Origin: Variovorax sp. CF079
GTDB taxonomy: Bacteria; Pseudomonadota; Gammaproteobacteria; Burkholderiales; Burkholderiaceae_C
Direction: 5' to 3'
Length of the DNA stretch: 64,000 nt
Assembly: GCF_900101545.1 (NCBI RefSeq)
Contig: NZ_FMZU01000013.1
Span: 1 to 64,000, forward strand
Both the position numbers and the translations under genes were made by a program. Position 1 is the first letter of the stretch; the number at the start of each line of letters is the position of its first letter. Below are positions 24,995 to 33,566 of this stretch, one piece after another. The notes below the pieces were generated by a model, which saw nothing but the letters and a program-made list of their open reading frames with translations, ran no database searches and was not told the DNA's origin.

Positions 24995-26446
24995 ATGGAG
25001 CCAATTTTCGAACTGGCCATCGGCTTGCCGCCCGAGAGATCGCGCGATCTGCTGCGCGCGGTGCACCGGCAGCTGCGCGCCGCCATCCTCGACGGCCGGC
25101 TGCAGCCCGGCCTGCGCCTGCCGGCCTCGCGCGCGCTCGCGGCCACGCTCGGCATCTCGCGCAACACCGTGGTCGCGGCCTACGATCTGCTGCTGAGCGA
25201 GGGCTATCTGCTGGCGCGGCCGGGCGCCGGCACCTATGTGGCCGACACGCTGCCGCGTCCGCGGCGCGCGCCGGCTGCTGTCGCCGGCCGGCCCGAGCGG
25301 CCCGATGCGCGGCTGGTTCCCCTGCGCAGCCCGCGCATGGCGCGCGAGCCCGTGCTGCACACCGCGCCGGCACGCGACGACTTCCGCGTCGGCCTGCCCG
25401 AGGCCGGCGCCTTCCCCTTCGACATCTGGCGGCGGCTCTCCGACCGCGCGCTGCGCGCGATCACCCGCGTGCCGGCCGACTACGCCGATCCACAGGGGCA
25501 GCCCGCGTTGCGCGAGGCGATCGCGCGGCATGTGTCTTTCACGCGGGCGGTGGCCTGCGCCGCGGCCGACGTGGTCGTCACCGCCGGCGCGCAGCAGGCC
25601 TTCAACCTGCTGGCGCGCATCCTGGTTGTGCCGGGCCGCACGGTGGTGGCGGTCGAGCAGCTGTTCTATCCGCCGCTGGGCCAGGCCATGACGGCAGCGG
25701 GCGCCAGGCTGGTGGCGGTGCCGCTCGACGGCGAGGGCTTGTGCGTCGATCGGCTGCCGTCGGATGTGCGCGTGATCTGCGTGACGCCTTCGCACCAGTT
25801 CCCGCTCGGCACCGTCATGTCGCCGCGCCGCCGCGCCGAGCTGCTCGCCTTCGCGCGCGAGCGTCGCGCGGTGGTGATCGAGGACGACTACGACAGCGAG
25901 TTCCGCTTTGCCGGCCGCCCGCTCGACGCGCTGCAGACGCTCGACCGCGCCGGCTCGGTCTTCTACGTCGGCACCTTTTCGAAAAGCCTCTTCCCGGCGC
26001 TGCGCCTGGGCTTCGTGGTCGCGCCGCCATGGGCGCGCGCGGCACTGGTGCAGGCGCGCGAACTGGCCGACTGGCACAGCCCGGCGCTGGCCCAGGATGC
26101 GTTGGCCGCCTTCATTGCCGAAGGACACCTGGCTCGCCACATCCGCAAGATGCGCCGCGTCTATGGCGAGCGGCGCACCGTCCTGCTGGAGGCGCTTTCC
26201 AGGCATGCAGCCGGGCGGCTCGAGCTGATTCCGTCGGAGGCCGGGCTGCATCTGTCGGCCTGGCTGCGCGGGCGCGGCCGTGCCGAGACGGTGGTGGAAC
26301 GCGCGGCCGGCGCGGGCATCGCGCTGTCTTCGCTGGAGCGCTATGCACTGGCGGGAACGGGCACGAACGGGCTGGCGTTCGGCTATGGGTTGATCGATGC
26401 GCAGCGGATCGAGGAGGCTGTCCAGCGCCTGGTGGGGTTGATGTAG
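24995..26446 (+). CDS. MocR-type PLP-dependent transcriptional regulator
   Basis: The 483-aa product combines a GntR winged HTH (residues 15-80: LHRQLRAAILDG-like, LPASRALAATLGISRNTVVAAYDLL) with a fold-type-I aminotransferase domain (from about 110). The PLP lysine is Lys330 in GTFSKSLFPALRLGF, and DDYDSEFRF is the preceding conserved segment. MocR proteins sense PLP or amino compounds rather than catalyse. It probably controls the divergent MFS gene and itself through the A-rich inverted repeat between them. Confidence 0.92.
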   Translation: MEPIFELAIGLPPERSRDLLRAVHRQLRAAILDGRLQPGLRLPASRALAATLGISRNTVVAAYDLLLSEGYLLARPGAGTYVADTLPRPRRAPAAVAGRPERPDARLVPLRSPRMAREPVLHTAPARDDFRVGLPEAGAFPFDIWRRLSDRALRAITRVPADYADPQGQPALREAIARHVSFTRAVACAAADVVVTAGAQQAFNLLARILVVPGRTVVAVEQLFYPPLGQAMTAAGARLVAVPLDGEGLCVDRLPSDVRVICVTPSHQFPLGTVMSPRRRAELLAFARERRAVVIEDDYDSEFRFAGRPLDALQTLDRAGSVFYVGTFSKSLFPALRLGFVVAPPWARAALVQARELADWHSPALAQDALAAFIAEGHLARHIRKMRRVYGERRTVLLEALSRHAAGRLELIPSEAGLHLSAWLRGRGRAETVVERAAGAGIALSSLERYALAGTGTNGLAFGYGLIDAQRIEEAVQRLVGLM

Positions 26447-26514
26447 TCGGCCACTTGCGAGCTGGTCGCTTGCGGCGCACCATCACACTCAACTTCGTTC
26501 CAAGGAGCGCGGCC

Positions 26515-27576
26515 ATGAAGACTCGAGAATCGCCCCGACGGTTGTGGGCGTTGGTCGCCTGCGCCCTCTGGTTGTTCGCTCTGTCCGTGCTCTCTGCGGC
26601 GCATGCCGCCACCCCCGGCGCGCCGCGCCAGACCGAAGCCGTGTCCCCGCAGGTCCAGGCCCTCCAGCGCGCGGGCGACGCGGTCGTCGCACTGCGCATC
26701 ACTGCGACCGAGGGCGCCACCTCGGCCGACACCCTCGGGATGCGGCGATCGGGCTCTGGCGTGGTGATCGGGCCCGAAGGCCTGATCCTCACCATCGGCT
26801 ATCTGCTGCTGGAAGCCGAGACCATCGAAGTCATCACGCAGGACGATCGCACGCTGCCTGCGCGCCAGATCGCCTACGACCTCGCGACCGGCTTCGGCCT
26901 GCTGCGCCCGCTGGTGCCGCTGCGCGGCGTCGAGCCGGTGCCGCTGGCAGGCGTCGCCGGCCTGACGCCGGGCGAGCCGCTGCTGGTCGCCACCGGCAGC
27001 AGCAGCGGCACCGAAGTGGGCTTTACGCGCCTGATCGCGACGCGGCCTTTCTCGGGCTATTGGGAATACCACATCGAATCGGCGCTCTTCACCAGCCCGC
27101 CGGTGGCCAACCACAGCGGCGCACCGCTCTTCAACCGCAACGGCGAGCTGGTCGGCATCGGCAGCCTGTTCGTGCTGGAGGCCGCGGGCGCCGATCGCAC
27201 GCTGCCGGGCAACATGTTCGTGCCGGTCGAATTGCTGCGCCCGGTGCTGGCGGAGATGCAGTCCACCGGCCGCACGCGGGCGAGCATCCGGCCCTGGCTC
27301 GGCCTCTCGTCCTCGGAACGCGACGGGCATGTGCAGATCGTGCGCGTGGACCGGCAGGGGCCCGCGCTGGCGGCGGGGCTTCAGCCCGGCGACGTGGTGC
27401 TGGAGGTCGACGGCATCGAGGTCGCCACGCTCGAGGCCTTCTACAAGCAGCTCTGGAAGCGGCCGGCACCCGATGCGGAGGTGGTGCTCACGGTGCAGCA
27501 GGGCTCGGAGACGCGCAAGATCCGGATCCAGGCGGTCGACCGCATGCAAACCCTGCGCAAGCCTTCCGGTATCTAG
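26515..27576 (+). CDS. Exported HtrA-like (S1C) protease homologue with PDZ domain, triad degenerate
   Basis: The 353-aa product has a signal peptide (cleavage near AHA at 29-31), a trypsin-like domain (55-245) and a PDZ domain (260-345: LQPGDVVLEVDGIEV). Compared with HtrA, the His segment ILTNAHVV reads ILTIGYLL (Tyr96), the Asp of TDLAVL is Gly126 in ATGFGLL, and only Ser201 remains in NHSGAPLF. It is therefore probably not a classical Ser protease but a periplasmic binding or adaptor protein. A CAAGGAG ribosome site fixes the start. It follows the MocR gene by 68 bases. Confidence 0.82.
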   Translation: MKTRESPRRLWALVACALWLFALSVLSAAHAATPGAPRQTEAVSPQVQALQRAGDAVVALRITATEGATSADTLGMRRSGSGVVIGPEGLILTIGYLLLEAETIEVITQDDRTLPARQIAYDLATGFGLLRPLVPLRGVEPVPLAGVAGLTPGEPLLVATGSSSGTEVGFTRLIATRPFSGYWEYHIESALFTSPPVANHSGAPLFNRNGELVGIGSLFVLEAAGADRTLPGNMFVPVELLRPVLAEMQSTGRTRASIRPWLGLSSSERDGHVQIVRVDRQGPALAAGLQPGDVVLEVDGIEVATLEAFYKQLWKRPAPDAEVVLTVQQGSETRKIRIQAVDRMQTLRKPSGI

Positions 27577-27580
27577 GGAT

Positions 27581-28639
27581 CTAAGGCGCGATCCCCAGCA
27601 TCCTCTTGTTGGCCGCGGTGTCGACGCCGCCGGCCGCGAAGTCGTCGAAGGCCCGGTCGGCCACGCGGATGATGTGGTCGGCGATGAATTTCGCACCCTC
27701 GCGGGCGCCGTCCTCGGGGTGCTTGATGCAGCACTCCCATTCGAGCACCGCCCAGCCCGGGAAGTCGTAGGCCGCCATCTTCGAGAAGATCGCCCTGAAG
27801 TCGACCTGGCCGTCGCCCAGCGAGCGGAAGCGCCCTGCTCTGTTGATCCATGACTGGAAGCCGCCGTAGACGCCCTGCTTGCCGGTCGGGGTGAACTCCG
27901 CATCCTTCACGTGAAAGATCTTGATGCGCTCGTGGTAGTGGTCGATGTAGGCCAGGTAGTCGAGCTGCTGCAGCACGAAGTGGCTCGGGTCGTACAGCAG
28001 GCAGGCGCGCGGGTGCTGGCCCACGCGCTCGAGGAACATCTCGTAGCTCACGCCGTCGTGCAGGTCCTCGCCCGGATGGATCTCGTAGCAGACGTCGACG
28101 CCGGCATCGTCGAAGGCATTGAGGATCGGCAGCCAGCGCCGCGCGAGTTCGTCGAAGGCCTCTTCGATCAGTCCCGGCGGGCGTGGCGGCCACGAATAAA
28201 GATAGGGCCAGGCGAGCGCGCCGGAGAAAGTCGCATGCGCCGTGAGCCCGAGATGGGCCGAGGCGCGGGCCGCCAGGTGCAGTTGGTCCACCGCCCATTG
28301 CTGGCGCCGGGCCGGGTTGTTGCGCACCTCGGGTGCGGCGAAGCCGTCGAAGCCGGTGTCGTAAGCTGGATGCACGGCCACCAGCTGGCCCTGCAGATGG
28401 GTCGAGAGCTCGGTGATCTCGATACCGTGCCGCTCCAGCATGCCCTTCACTTCGTCGCAATAGGTCTTGCTTTCCGCGGCCGTCTTGAGATCGAAGAGGC
28501 GGGCGTCCCAGCTCGGGATCTGTACCCCCTTGTAGCCGAGACTCGCCGCCCAGGCGGCAATGGTGTCGAGCGAATCGAAGGGTGCGCTGTCACCCGCGAA
28601 CTGGGCCAGGAAGATGGCCGGGCCCTTGATGGTCTTCAT
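27581..28639 (-). CDS. Sugar phosphate isomerase/epimerase (AP-endonuclease-2-like TIM barrel)
   Basis: The 352-aa product has the xylose-isomerase-like TIM-barrel pattern: MKTIKGPAIFLAQFAGD at the start and metal ligands in CYEIHPGED, YDPSHFVLQ, FHVKDAEF and LEWEC. Such enzymes isomerise or epimerise keto-sugars or inositol derivatives using a divalent metal. The specific substrate is not evident, and many members sit next to Gfo/Idh oxidoreductases, which is not the case here. It is convergent with the protease-like gene with a 4-base gap and divergent from the amidotransferase gene. Confidence 0.88.
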   Translation of the reverse strand: MKTIKGPAIFLAQFAGDSAPFDSLDTIAAWAASLGYKGVQIPSWDARLFDLKTAAESKTYCDEVKGMLERHGIEITELSTHLQGQLVAVHPAYDTGFDGFAAPEVRNNPARRQQWAVDQLHLAARASAHLGLTAHATFSGALAWPYLYSWPPRPPGLIEEAFDELARRWLPILNAFDDAGVDVCYEIHPGEDLHDGVSYEMFLERVGQHPRACLLYDPSHFVLQQLDYLAYIDHYHERIKIFHVKDAEFTPTGKQGVYGGFQSWINRAGRFRSLGDGQVDFRAIFSKMAAYDFPGWAVLEWECCIKHPEDGAREGAKFIADHIIRVADRAFDDFAAGGVDTAANKRMLGIAP

Positions 28640-28804
28640 GGGTATCTCCTGGGGTCACGAACAGAAAAGAGGCGATCCTATCTCCGCGGCGCTGTCCGAC
28701 GCAGCTGCGGGTGGCTGTCGTCTGCGCGGGCCTTTCGAACGTTTCACAATACTCTTCTGTTCACCAAGGGCGGCGCGGCCCGCGCGGCGCCAGCCTTGAT
28801 TGCG

Positions 28805-29686
28805 ATGCCACAAACCGTTTCCGGACGCCTCAAGATCGGCCTGTCTGCCTGCTTCTCCCACGCCGACCCGGAGCGTTCGCTGTTCACCAACAAGACGCTG
28901 CAGTATGTCGAGCAGTCCATCGCGCACTGGCTGATGTCGGCCGGCGCGATGGTGGTGATGGTGCCCTGCCCGACCGGCGAAACGGCGCGCGGCGACACCA
29001 AGCTCTCGCACTATGCGGAGTGGCTCGACGGCGTGGTGATGCATGGCGGCGCCGATGTCTGGCCCGGCAGCTACGGCGAGGTGCCGCTGAAGGACGCCTG
29101 GATCGGCGACCGCGTCCGCGACCTTTATGACCTTGCGCTGGTCGAGGCCTTCGAGGAAGTCGGCAAGCCGATCTTCGGCGTCTGCCGCGGCCTGCAGCTC
29201 ATCAACGTGGCCTTCGGCGGCACGCTCTACCAGGATATCGAAGCGCAGCATCCCAACGGCATCCGGCATCGCGACCCGGTGGCCTACGACCAGCACTTCC
29301 ACGACATCCGCATCACGCCGGGCTCGCGCCTGTCGAAGCTCTATCCGGGCATGGAGACGGCGCGCGTCAACAGCATCCATCACCAGGGCGTGAAAGACAT
29401 CGCGCCCGGCTTCGAGGTCGACGCTTGGAGCATCCCCGACCACGTGCCCGAAGCCATCCGCCGCCGGGTCGACCGCGGCCGCAGCTACATCGCCGCCACC
29501 CAGTGGCATCCGGAGTTCCACAAGTACGGCAGCACCGAGACCGTGGACGACACGGCCATCCTGCAGGACTTTCTCTGGGCCTGCGCGACCGCGAAGGTGA
29601 GCCCGCGGGGGCCGCTGCGCAGCGCGCCGGGGCGCATCCGCAACCGCGCGGCGCGGCTGCTGCGGCAGGCGCTGCTGATGCGCTAG
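28805..29686 (+). CDS. Gamma-glutamyl-gamma-aminobutyrate hydrolase-family class I glutamine amidotransferase
   Basis: The 293-aa product has the Peptidase_C26/PuuD features: HGGADVWPGSYG at 80-91, the nucleophile elbow FGVCRGLQ with Cys127, and ATQWHPEF with His235 and Glu237. PuuD-type enzymes hydrolyse gamma-glutamyl bonds, for example in putrescine degradation. No putrescine genes are adjacent, so the substrate stays open. The C-terminus is Arg-rich. It is divergent from the TIM-barrel gene with a 165-bp spacer. Confidence 0.88.
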   Translation: MPQTVSGRLKIGLSACFSHADPERSLFTNKTLQYVEQSIAHWLMSAGAMVVMVPCPTGETARGDTKLSHYAEWLDGVVMHGGADVWPGSYGEVPLKDAWIGDRVRDLYDLALVEAFEEVGKPIFGVCRGLQLINVAFGGTLYQDIEAQHPNGIRHRDPVAYDQHFHDIRITPGSRLSKLYPGMETARVNSIHHQGVKDIAPGFEVDAWSIPDHVPEAIRRRVDRGRSYIAATQWHPEFHKYGSTETVDDTAILQDFLWACATAKVSPRGPLRSAPGRIRNRAARLLRQALLMR

Positions 29687-29693
29687 TTGCTGC

Positions 29694-29861
29694 TTAGCGG
29701 TTGCGGCTTCCGCTGACGGCCGCGTCGATGGTGCCGAACACCGTGATGCCGCTGCCGCCGGTGGTGGCGGAGCGGTCGCCGTCGGCGACGGCGCGTGATG
29801 CGCAGCCGGCGACGGTGCCGAGCGCGATCGCGACGAGGAGCATGGAAACGAGCTTCTTCAC
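29694..29861 (-). CDS. Small lipoprotein, 55 aa
   Basis: The start is GTG at 29859-29861, supported by an AAGGAG ribosome site with good spacing. The product reads VKKLVSMLLVAIALGTVAGC, with lipobox TVAGC and the lipidated Cys at 20, followed by a short Ser/Gly-rich tail. It lies 17 bases downstream of topB and is too short to have an enzymatic role. Function unknown; entericidin-like small lipoproteins look similar. Confidence 0.65.
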   Translation of the reverse strand: MKKLVSMLLVAIALGTVAGCASRAVADGDRSATTGGSGITVFGTIDAAVSGSRNR

Positions 29862-29878
29862 AGGAATCTCCTTCTTGA

Positions 29879-32818
29879 TCAGCCGAGGTGCTTGCCCACG
29901 ATACCCGCGAGCTCGAACATCGTCACCTGGTCCTTGCCGAACACCGGCTTGAGCTTGGCGTCGGCGTTGATGGCCCGCTTGTTGGCCGCATCCTGCAGGC
30001 CGTTGGCCTTGATGTAGTCCCACAGCTTCTTGATGACTTCGGTGCGCGCCACGGGTTCCGCGCCGATCACCGCGGCCAGGGCCTCGCTGGGCTTGAGTCC
30101 GGCGCCCGGCTTGCGTGGCGCCTTGGGCGCGGCGGCCTTCTTCGCGGGCGCGGCCTTCTTGGCTGCAGGCGTCTTCGTCTTCGCGGCAGCCACCTTTTTT
30201 GCGGCCGCGGGCGCCGCCCTGGCAAAGGTCTTGCGCGGCGGGAACTTGCTGTCGCGCGGTGCGAACTCGAAAGTCACCTTGCCTTCGTCCTTGTTCCAGG
30301 CGAGGAAGGCCTTGAACGGACGGCGCGTGCGCATCGAGACGAACTTGTCGAGCAGGTCGGTCTTGCCGGTGGCGAGCAGCTTCTCGACCTGGGCGCGCTC
30401 CACCGGCTGCTGCAGGATGATCTTGCCGGTCTTGAAGTCGCAGCTCGGCGTCGGCTGCTCGGTCGTCGGCACCGACTTCTCGCAGATGTAGTTGCTGCCG
30501 TTCTCGAACACGCGCGCGCCGCACTTCGGGCACGGGCCCAGCGACTGCTGGCCGCTGAAGTCGATGATCTCGCCGCTCTCGGCATTCTTGTCGTCGCCGA
30601 AGTCGAATTCGAGCTTCCAGTTCTTCGCCTCCTCGTCGTACTTGAGCACGATCTCCGAGACGAAGGGCCAGCCGGCCTTGGAGCGAAAGCCTTCGAGCGG
30701 GCCGATGTGCTTGTCGCGCAGCAGCGCCTCTGCCTCGGCCACTTCGAAGGTGCGGCCGGCCGGCGACTTGCCGAAGGAGAAGCCGCAGGGCTCCTGGCCC
30801 AATTTGCCTGTGCAGGCATAACGGCGGTAGTTCTCCTTCACCACGCCGCCGCAGTTGGGGCACGGCGTCGCCAGCGTCGCGTAGTCGCCGGGCACAGTGT
30901 CGCGGTCGTACTCCTTGGCCTTCTTGACGATGTGCTCCGTCATCTCGGCGATCTCGCGCATGAAGGCTTCGCGGCTGAGCTTGCCGTGCTCCATCTGCGC
31001 GAGCTTGTGTTCCCATTCGCCGGTGAGCTCGGCCTTGGAGAGTTCTTCCACGCCGAGGCCGCGCAACAGCGTCATGAGCTGGAAGGCCTTGGCGGTCGGA
31101 ATGAGTTCGCGGCCTTCGCGGTGGATGTACTTCTCGGCCAAGAGCCCTTCGATGATCGCGGCGCGCGTGGCCGGCGTGCCCAGGCCTTTTTCCTGCATCG
31201 CCTCGCGCAGCTCGTCGTCGTCGATGGTCTTGCCCGCGCCTTCCATGGCGCCGAGCAGCGTGGCTTCGGAATAGCGCGCGGGCGGACGGGTCTTGAGCGC
31301 CTTGGTCTCCACCGATTCGGCGCGCACCATCTCGCCGGGCTTGACCGGCACCAGCCGCTTGCCGTCCTTGTCGTCTTCCTTCTCGTCGTCCTGCGCTTCC
31401 TTGCCGTAGATCGCGAGCCAGCCCGGCTTGACCAACACCTTGCCGTCGGTGCGGAACGGGTACTTCCTGCCGCCCTGCTCCACCGTGCTGATGCGCGTGG
31501 TCACCTGGTACTCGGCGCTCGGGAAGAAGACCGAGAGGAAGCGCCGCACCACGAAGTCGTAGAGCCGCTGCTCGGCGTCCGACAGGCCGCTGGGCGCCTG
31601 CAGCGTGGGGATGATCGCAAAGTGATCGCTGACCTTGGCGTTGTCGAAGACGCGCTTCGAGGGCTTCACGTAGTTGTCGTCGAGCGCCTGCTTCGCGAAG
31701 GGCGCGAGATGCTTCATGCCGCTGTTGGCGAGCATGCCCATGGTCTGCCTGACCACCGGCAGGTAGTCCTCGGGCAGCGCGCGCGAGTCGGTCCGCGGAT
31801 AGGTCAATGCCTTGTGGCGCTCGTAGAGGCTTTGCGCGAGCGCAAGCGTGGTCTTGGCGCTGAAGCCGAAGCGGCTGTTGGCTTCGCGCTGCAGCGAGGT
31901 CAGGTCGAACAAGAGCGGCGAGGCCTGCGTGGTGGGCTTGCTTTCCTCGGTGACGCTGGCGGGCTTGCCGCGCGCGGCCTCGGCGATGGCCGTGGCGTCG
32001 CGTTCGTTCCATACGCGATCGGCGCGCTGCTCGGGATCGGGCGCGCCGTCGGGGCCGGGCGGCGGCTTCTTCCAGTTCGGATCGAACCACTTGCCGGGGT
32101 ATTCGCCGGCCTCGGCCAGGAAGCTGCCGTGCACCTCCCAGTAGTCGCGGCTGACGAACTTGCGGATTTTTTCTTCGCGCTCGACCACCACCGACAGCGT
32201 CGGCGTCTGCACGCGGCCGACAGTGGTGAGGAAGAAGCCGCCGTCGCGCGAATTGAAGGCGGTCATCGCGCGCGTGCCGTTGATGCCGACCAGCCAGTCG
32301 GCCTCGGAGCGCGAACGCGCCGCATCGGCCAGGCCCTGCATCTGCTGCTCGTTGCGCAGCTGCTCGAAACCGTCGCGAATGGCCTGCGGGGTCATCGACT
32401 GCAGCCACAGGCGCTTGACCGGCTTGCCCAGCGGCGCCTTGCCGCCGGCGTACTGTTCGATCAGGCGGAAGATCAACTCGCCCTCGCGGCCCGCGTCGCA
32501 GGCGTTGATGAGCTGGGTCACGTCCTTGCGCTTGGCCTGCTTCACCACCGCGTTGAGGCGGGTCTTGGTCTTGTCGACCGGCTTCAGGTCGAAGCGCGGC
32601 GGGATCACCGGCAGGTTGGCAAAGCTCCACTTGCCGCGCTTCACGTCGAACTCCTCCGGCGCCTGGATCTCGACCAGGTGGCCCACGGCGCTGGTGACGA
32701 CGTACTTCTCGTTCTCGAAATGTTCCTCGTGCTTGTCGAACTTGCCGGCCACCGGCGTGAGCGCGCGCACGATGTCCTGGGCCACCGATGGCTTCTCTGC
32801 AATTACCAAAGTCTTCAT
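29879..32818 (-). CDS. topB: DNA topoisomerase III with C-terminal SWIB/MDM2 domain
   Basis: The 979-aa product starts MKTLVIAEKPSVAQDI (TOPRIM, Glu8), has DAGREGE at 108-114, and the catalytic Tyr340 in TYPRTDSR. Cys-rich zinc-ribbon-like segments follow (CPNCGGVV..., CPKCGARV...). A Lys/Ala/Pro-rich linker leads to a final roughly 72-residue SWIB domain (LKPSEALAAVIG... to IVGKHLG). Topo III decatenates replication intermediates; the SWIB part is a chromatin-type protein-binding module also known from chlamydial topoisomerase I. The start was placed at the family N-terminus rather than at an upstream in-frame codon. It is divergent from a SET-domain gene. Confidence 0.93.
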   Translation of the reverse strand: MKTLVIAEKPSVAQDIVRALTPVAGKFDKHEEHFENEKYVVTSAVGHLVEIQAPEEFDVKRGKWSFANLPVIPPRFDLKPVDKTKTRLNAVVKQAKRKDVTQLINACDAGREGELIFRLIEQYAGGKAPLGKPVKRLWLQSMTPQAIRDGFEQLRNEQQMQGLADAARSRSEADWLVGINGTRAMTAFNSRDGGFFLTTVGRVQTPTLSVVVEREEKIRKFVSRDYWEVHGSFLAEAGEYPGKWFDPNWKKPPPGPDGAPDPEQRADRVWNERDATAIAEAARGKPASVTEESKPTTQASPLLFDLTSLQREANSRFGFSAKTTLALAQSLYERHKALTYPRTDSRALPEDYLPVVRQTMGMLANSGMKHLAPFAKQALDDNYVKPSKRVFDNAKVSDHFAIIPTLQAPSGLSDAEQRLYDFVVRRFLSVFFPSAEYQVTTRISTVEQGGRKYPFRTDGKVLVKPGWLAIYGKEAQDDEKEDDKDGKRLVPVKPGEMVRAESVETKALKTRPPARYSEATLLGAMEGAGKTIDDDELREAMQEKGLGTPATRAAIIEGLLAEKYIHREGRELIPTAKAFQLMTLLRGLGVEELSKAELTGEWEHKLAQMEHGKLSREAFMREIAEMTEHIVKKAKEYDRDTVPGDYATLATPCPNCGGVVKENYRRYACTGKLGQEPCGFSFGKSPAGRTFEVAEAEALLRDKHIGPLEGFRSKAGWPFVSEIVLKYDEEAKNWKLEFDFGDDKNAESGEIIDFSGQQSLGPCPKCGARVFENGSNYICEKSVPTTEQPTPSCDFKTGKIILQQPVERAQVEKLLATGKTDLLDKFVSMRTRRPFKAFLAWNKDEGKVTFEFAPRDSKFPPRKTFARAAPAAAKKVAAAKTKTPAAKKAAPAKKAAAPKAPRKPGAGLKPSEALAAVIGAEPVARTEVIKKLWDYIKANGLQDAANKRAINADAKLKPVFGKDQVTMFELAGIVGKHLG

Positions 32819-32839
32819 TAACAGTTCCTCGTATTCAGG

Positions 32840-32945
32840 CCGGCGCCGGGCCGCCAGCGCGGCGAAGTCCGCGCTTCGCACGGACGGGCGGCCTGCCCCC
32901 CTCGGGGGCAGCGACGACACGCAGTGCGGGAGCGTGGGGGTCACA
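32840..32945. repeat. Structured GC-rich intergenic element, probable dispersed repeat
   Basis: It contains the inverted repeats GCGAAG-TCCGCG-CTTCGC (32862-32879) and GCCCCC-CTC-GGGGGC (32895-32909), followed by a segment that reads VTPTLPHCVSSLPPRGA on the minus strand. I recognise this reading as typical of a repeat scattered through Comamonadaceae genomes; this rests on memory, and no second copy is in the window. Confidence 0.45.
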
Positions 32946-32964
32946 TCTACAATCTGGCGCTTCT

Positions 32965-32997
32965 CGCGTGCGTACGCGCACGCGCATGCGTACATAT
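32965..32997. other. 33-nt perfect alternating pyrimidine-purine tract (Z-DNA-prone)
   Basis: From 32965 to 32997 every base alternates C/T with G/A, mostly CG and CA/TG steps, with the core CGCGTGCGTACGCGCACGCG. Such tracts flip to Z-DNA under negative supercoiling. It sits between the divergent topB and SET genes, 21 bases before the SET gene ATG and next to its AT-rich likely -10 region. Confidence 0.8.
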
Positions 32998-33018
32998 TCA
33001 AACTAACAGACTTCGGCG

Positions 33019-33564
33019 ATGCCTTCCAAATCCCCTATTTCCGGCGGCCGCCGCATCCAGACACGGCGCTCCGGCGTTCACGGCAACGGCGTGTTCGCCG
33101 TGCAGGACCTCGCGGAGGGCGAGACGCTGATCGAATACAAGGGCGAGCTCATCACCTGGAAGGAGGCCTTGCGCCGCCATCCGCACGACCCGGCGCAGCC
33201 GAACCATACCTTCTACTTCCACATCGATGATGGGCGTGTGATCGACGGCGGCGTGAAGGGCAATGCCGCGCGCTGGATCAACCATTCCTGCGAGCCCAAC
33301 TGCGAGGCCGACGAAACCGACGGCCGGGTCTTCATCAAGGCACTGCGCAACATCGCGGCCGGCGAGGAGCTCAACTACGACTACGGGCTGATCATCGACG
33401 AGCCCTACACGAAGAAGCTCAAGGCCGACTTCCCCTGCTGGTGCGGCTCCGAAAGCTGCCGCGGCACCCTGCTGGCGCCCAAGTCCGACGACAAGAAAAA
33501 AGACAAGAAGAAAAAGAAGGACAACAAGAAGGCCAAGAAGAACGGCAAGGACGGCAAGCGCTGA
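33019..33564 (+). CDS. SET-domain protein-lysine methyltransferase with Lys-rich tail
   Basis: The 181-aa product is a compact SET domain: GNGVFAVQDLAEGETLIEYKG (start), the SAM/substrate motif RWINHSCEPN at 86-95, ELNYDYG at 117-123, and a post-SET zinc site with Cys140, Cys142 and Cys147 (CWCGSESCRG). Residues 159-181 are almost all Lys, Asp and Asn, a histone-tail-like extension that may bind DNA or be a self-substrate. The family transfers methyl groups to lysine side chains. It is followed after 2 bases by birA and faces topB-SWIB. Confidence 0.92.
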   Translation: MPSKSPISGGRRIQTRRSGVHGNGVFAVQDLAEGETLIEYKGELITWKEALRRHPHDPAQPNHTFYFHIDDGRVIDGGVKGNAARWINHSCEPNCEADETDGRVFIKALRNIAAGEELNYDYGLIIDEPYTKKLKADFPCWCGSESCRGTLLAPKSDDKKKDKKKKKDNKKAKKNGKDGKR

Positions 33565-33566
33565 CC

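Noticed and set aside
29888..32821. A 977-codon open frame on the plus strand opposite topB
   Set aside because: topB has all catalytic motifs on the minus strand; the opposite reading is Leu/Arg/His-rich without any motif.
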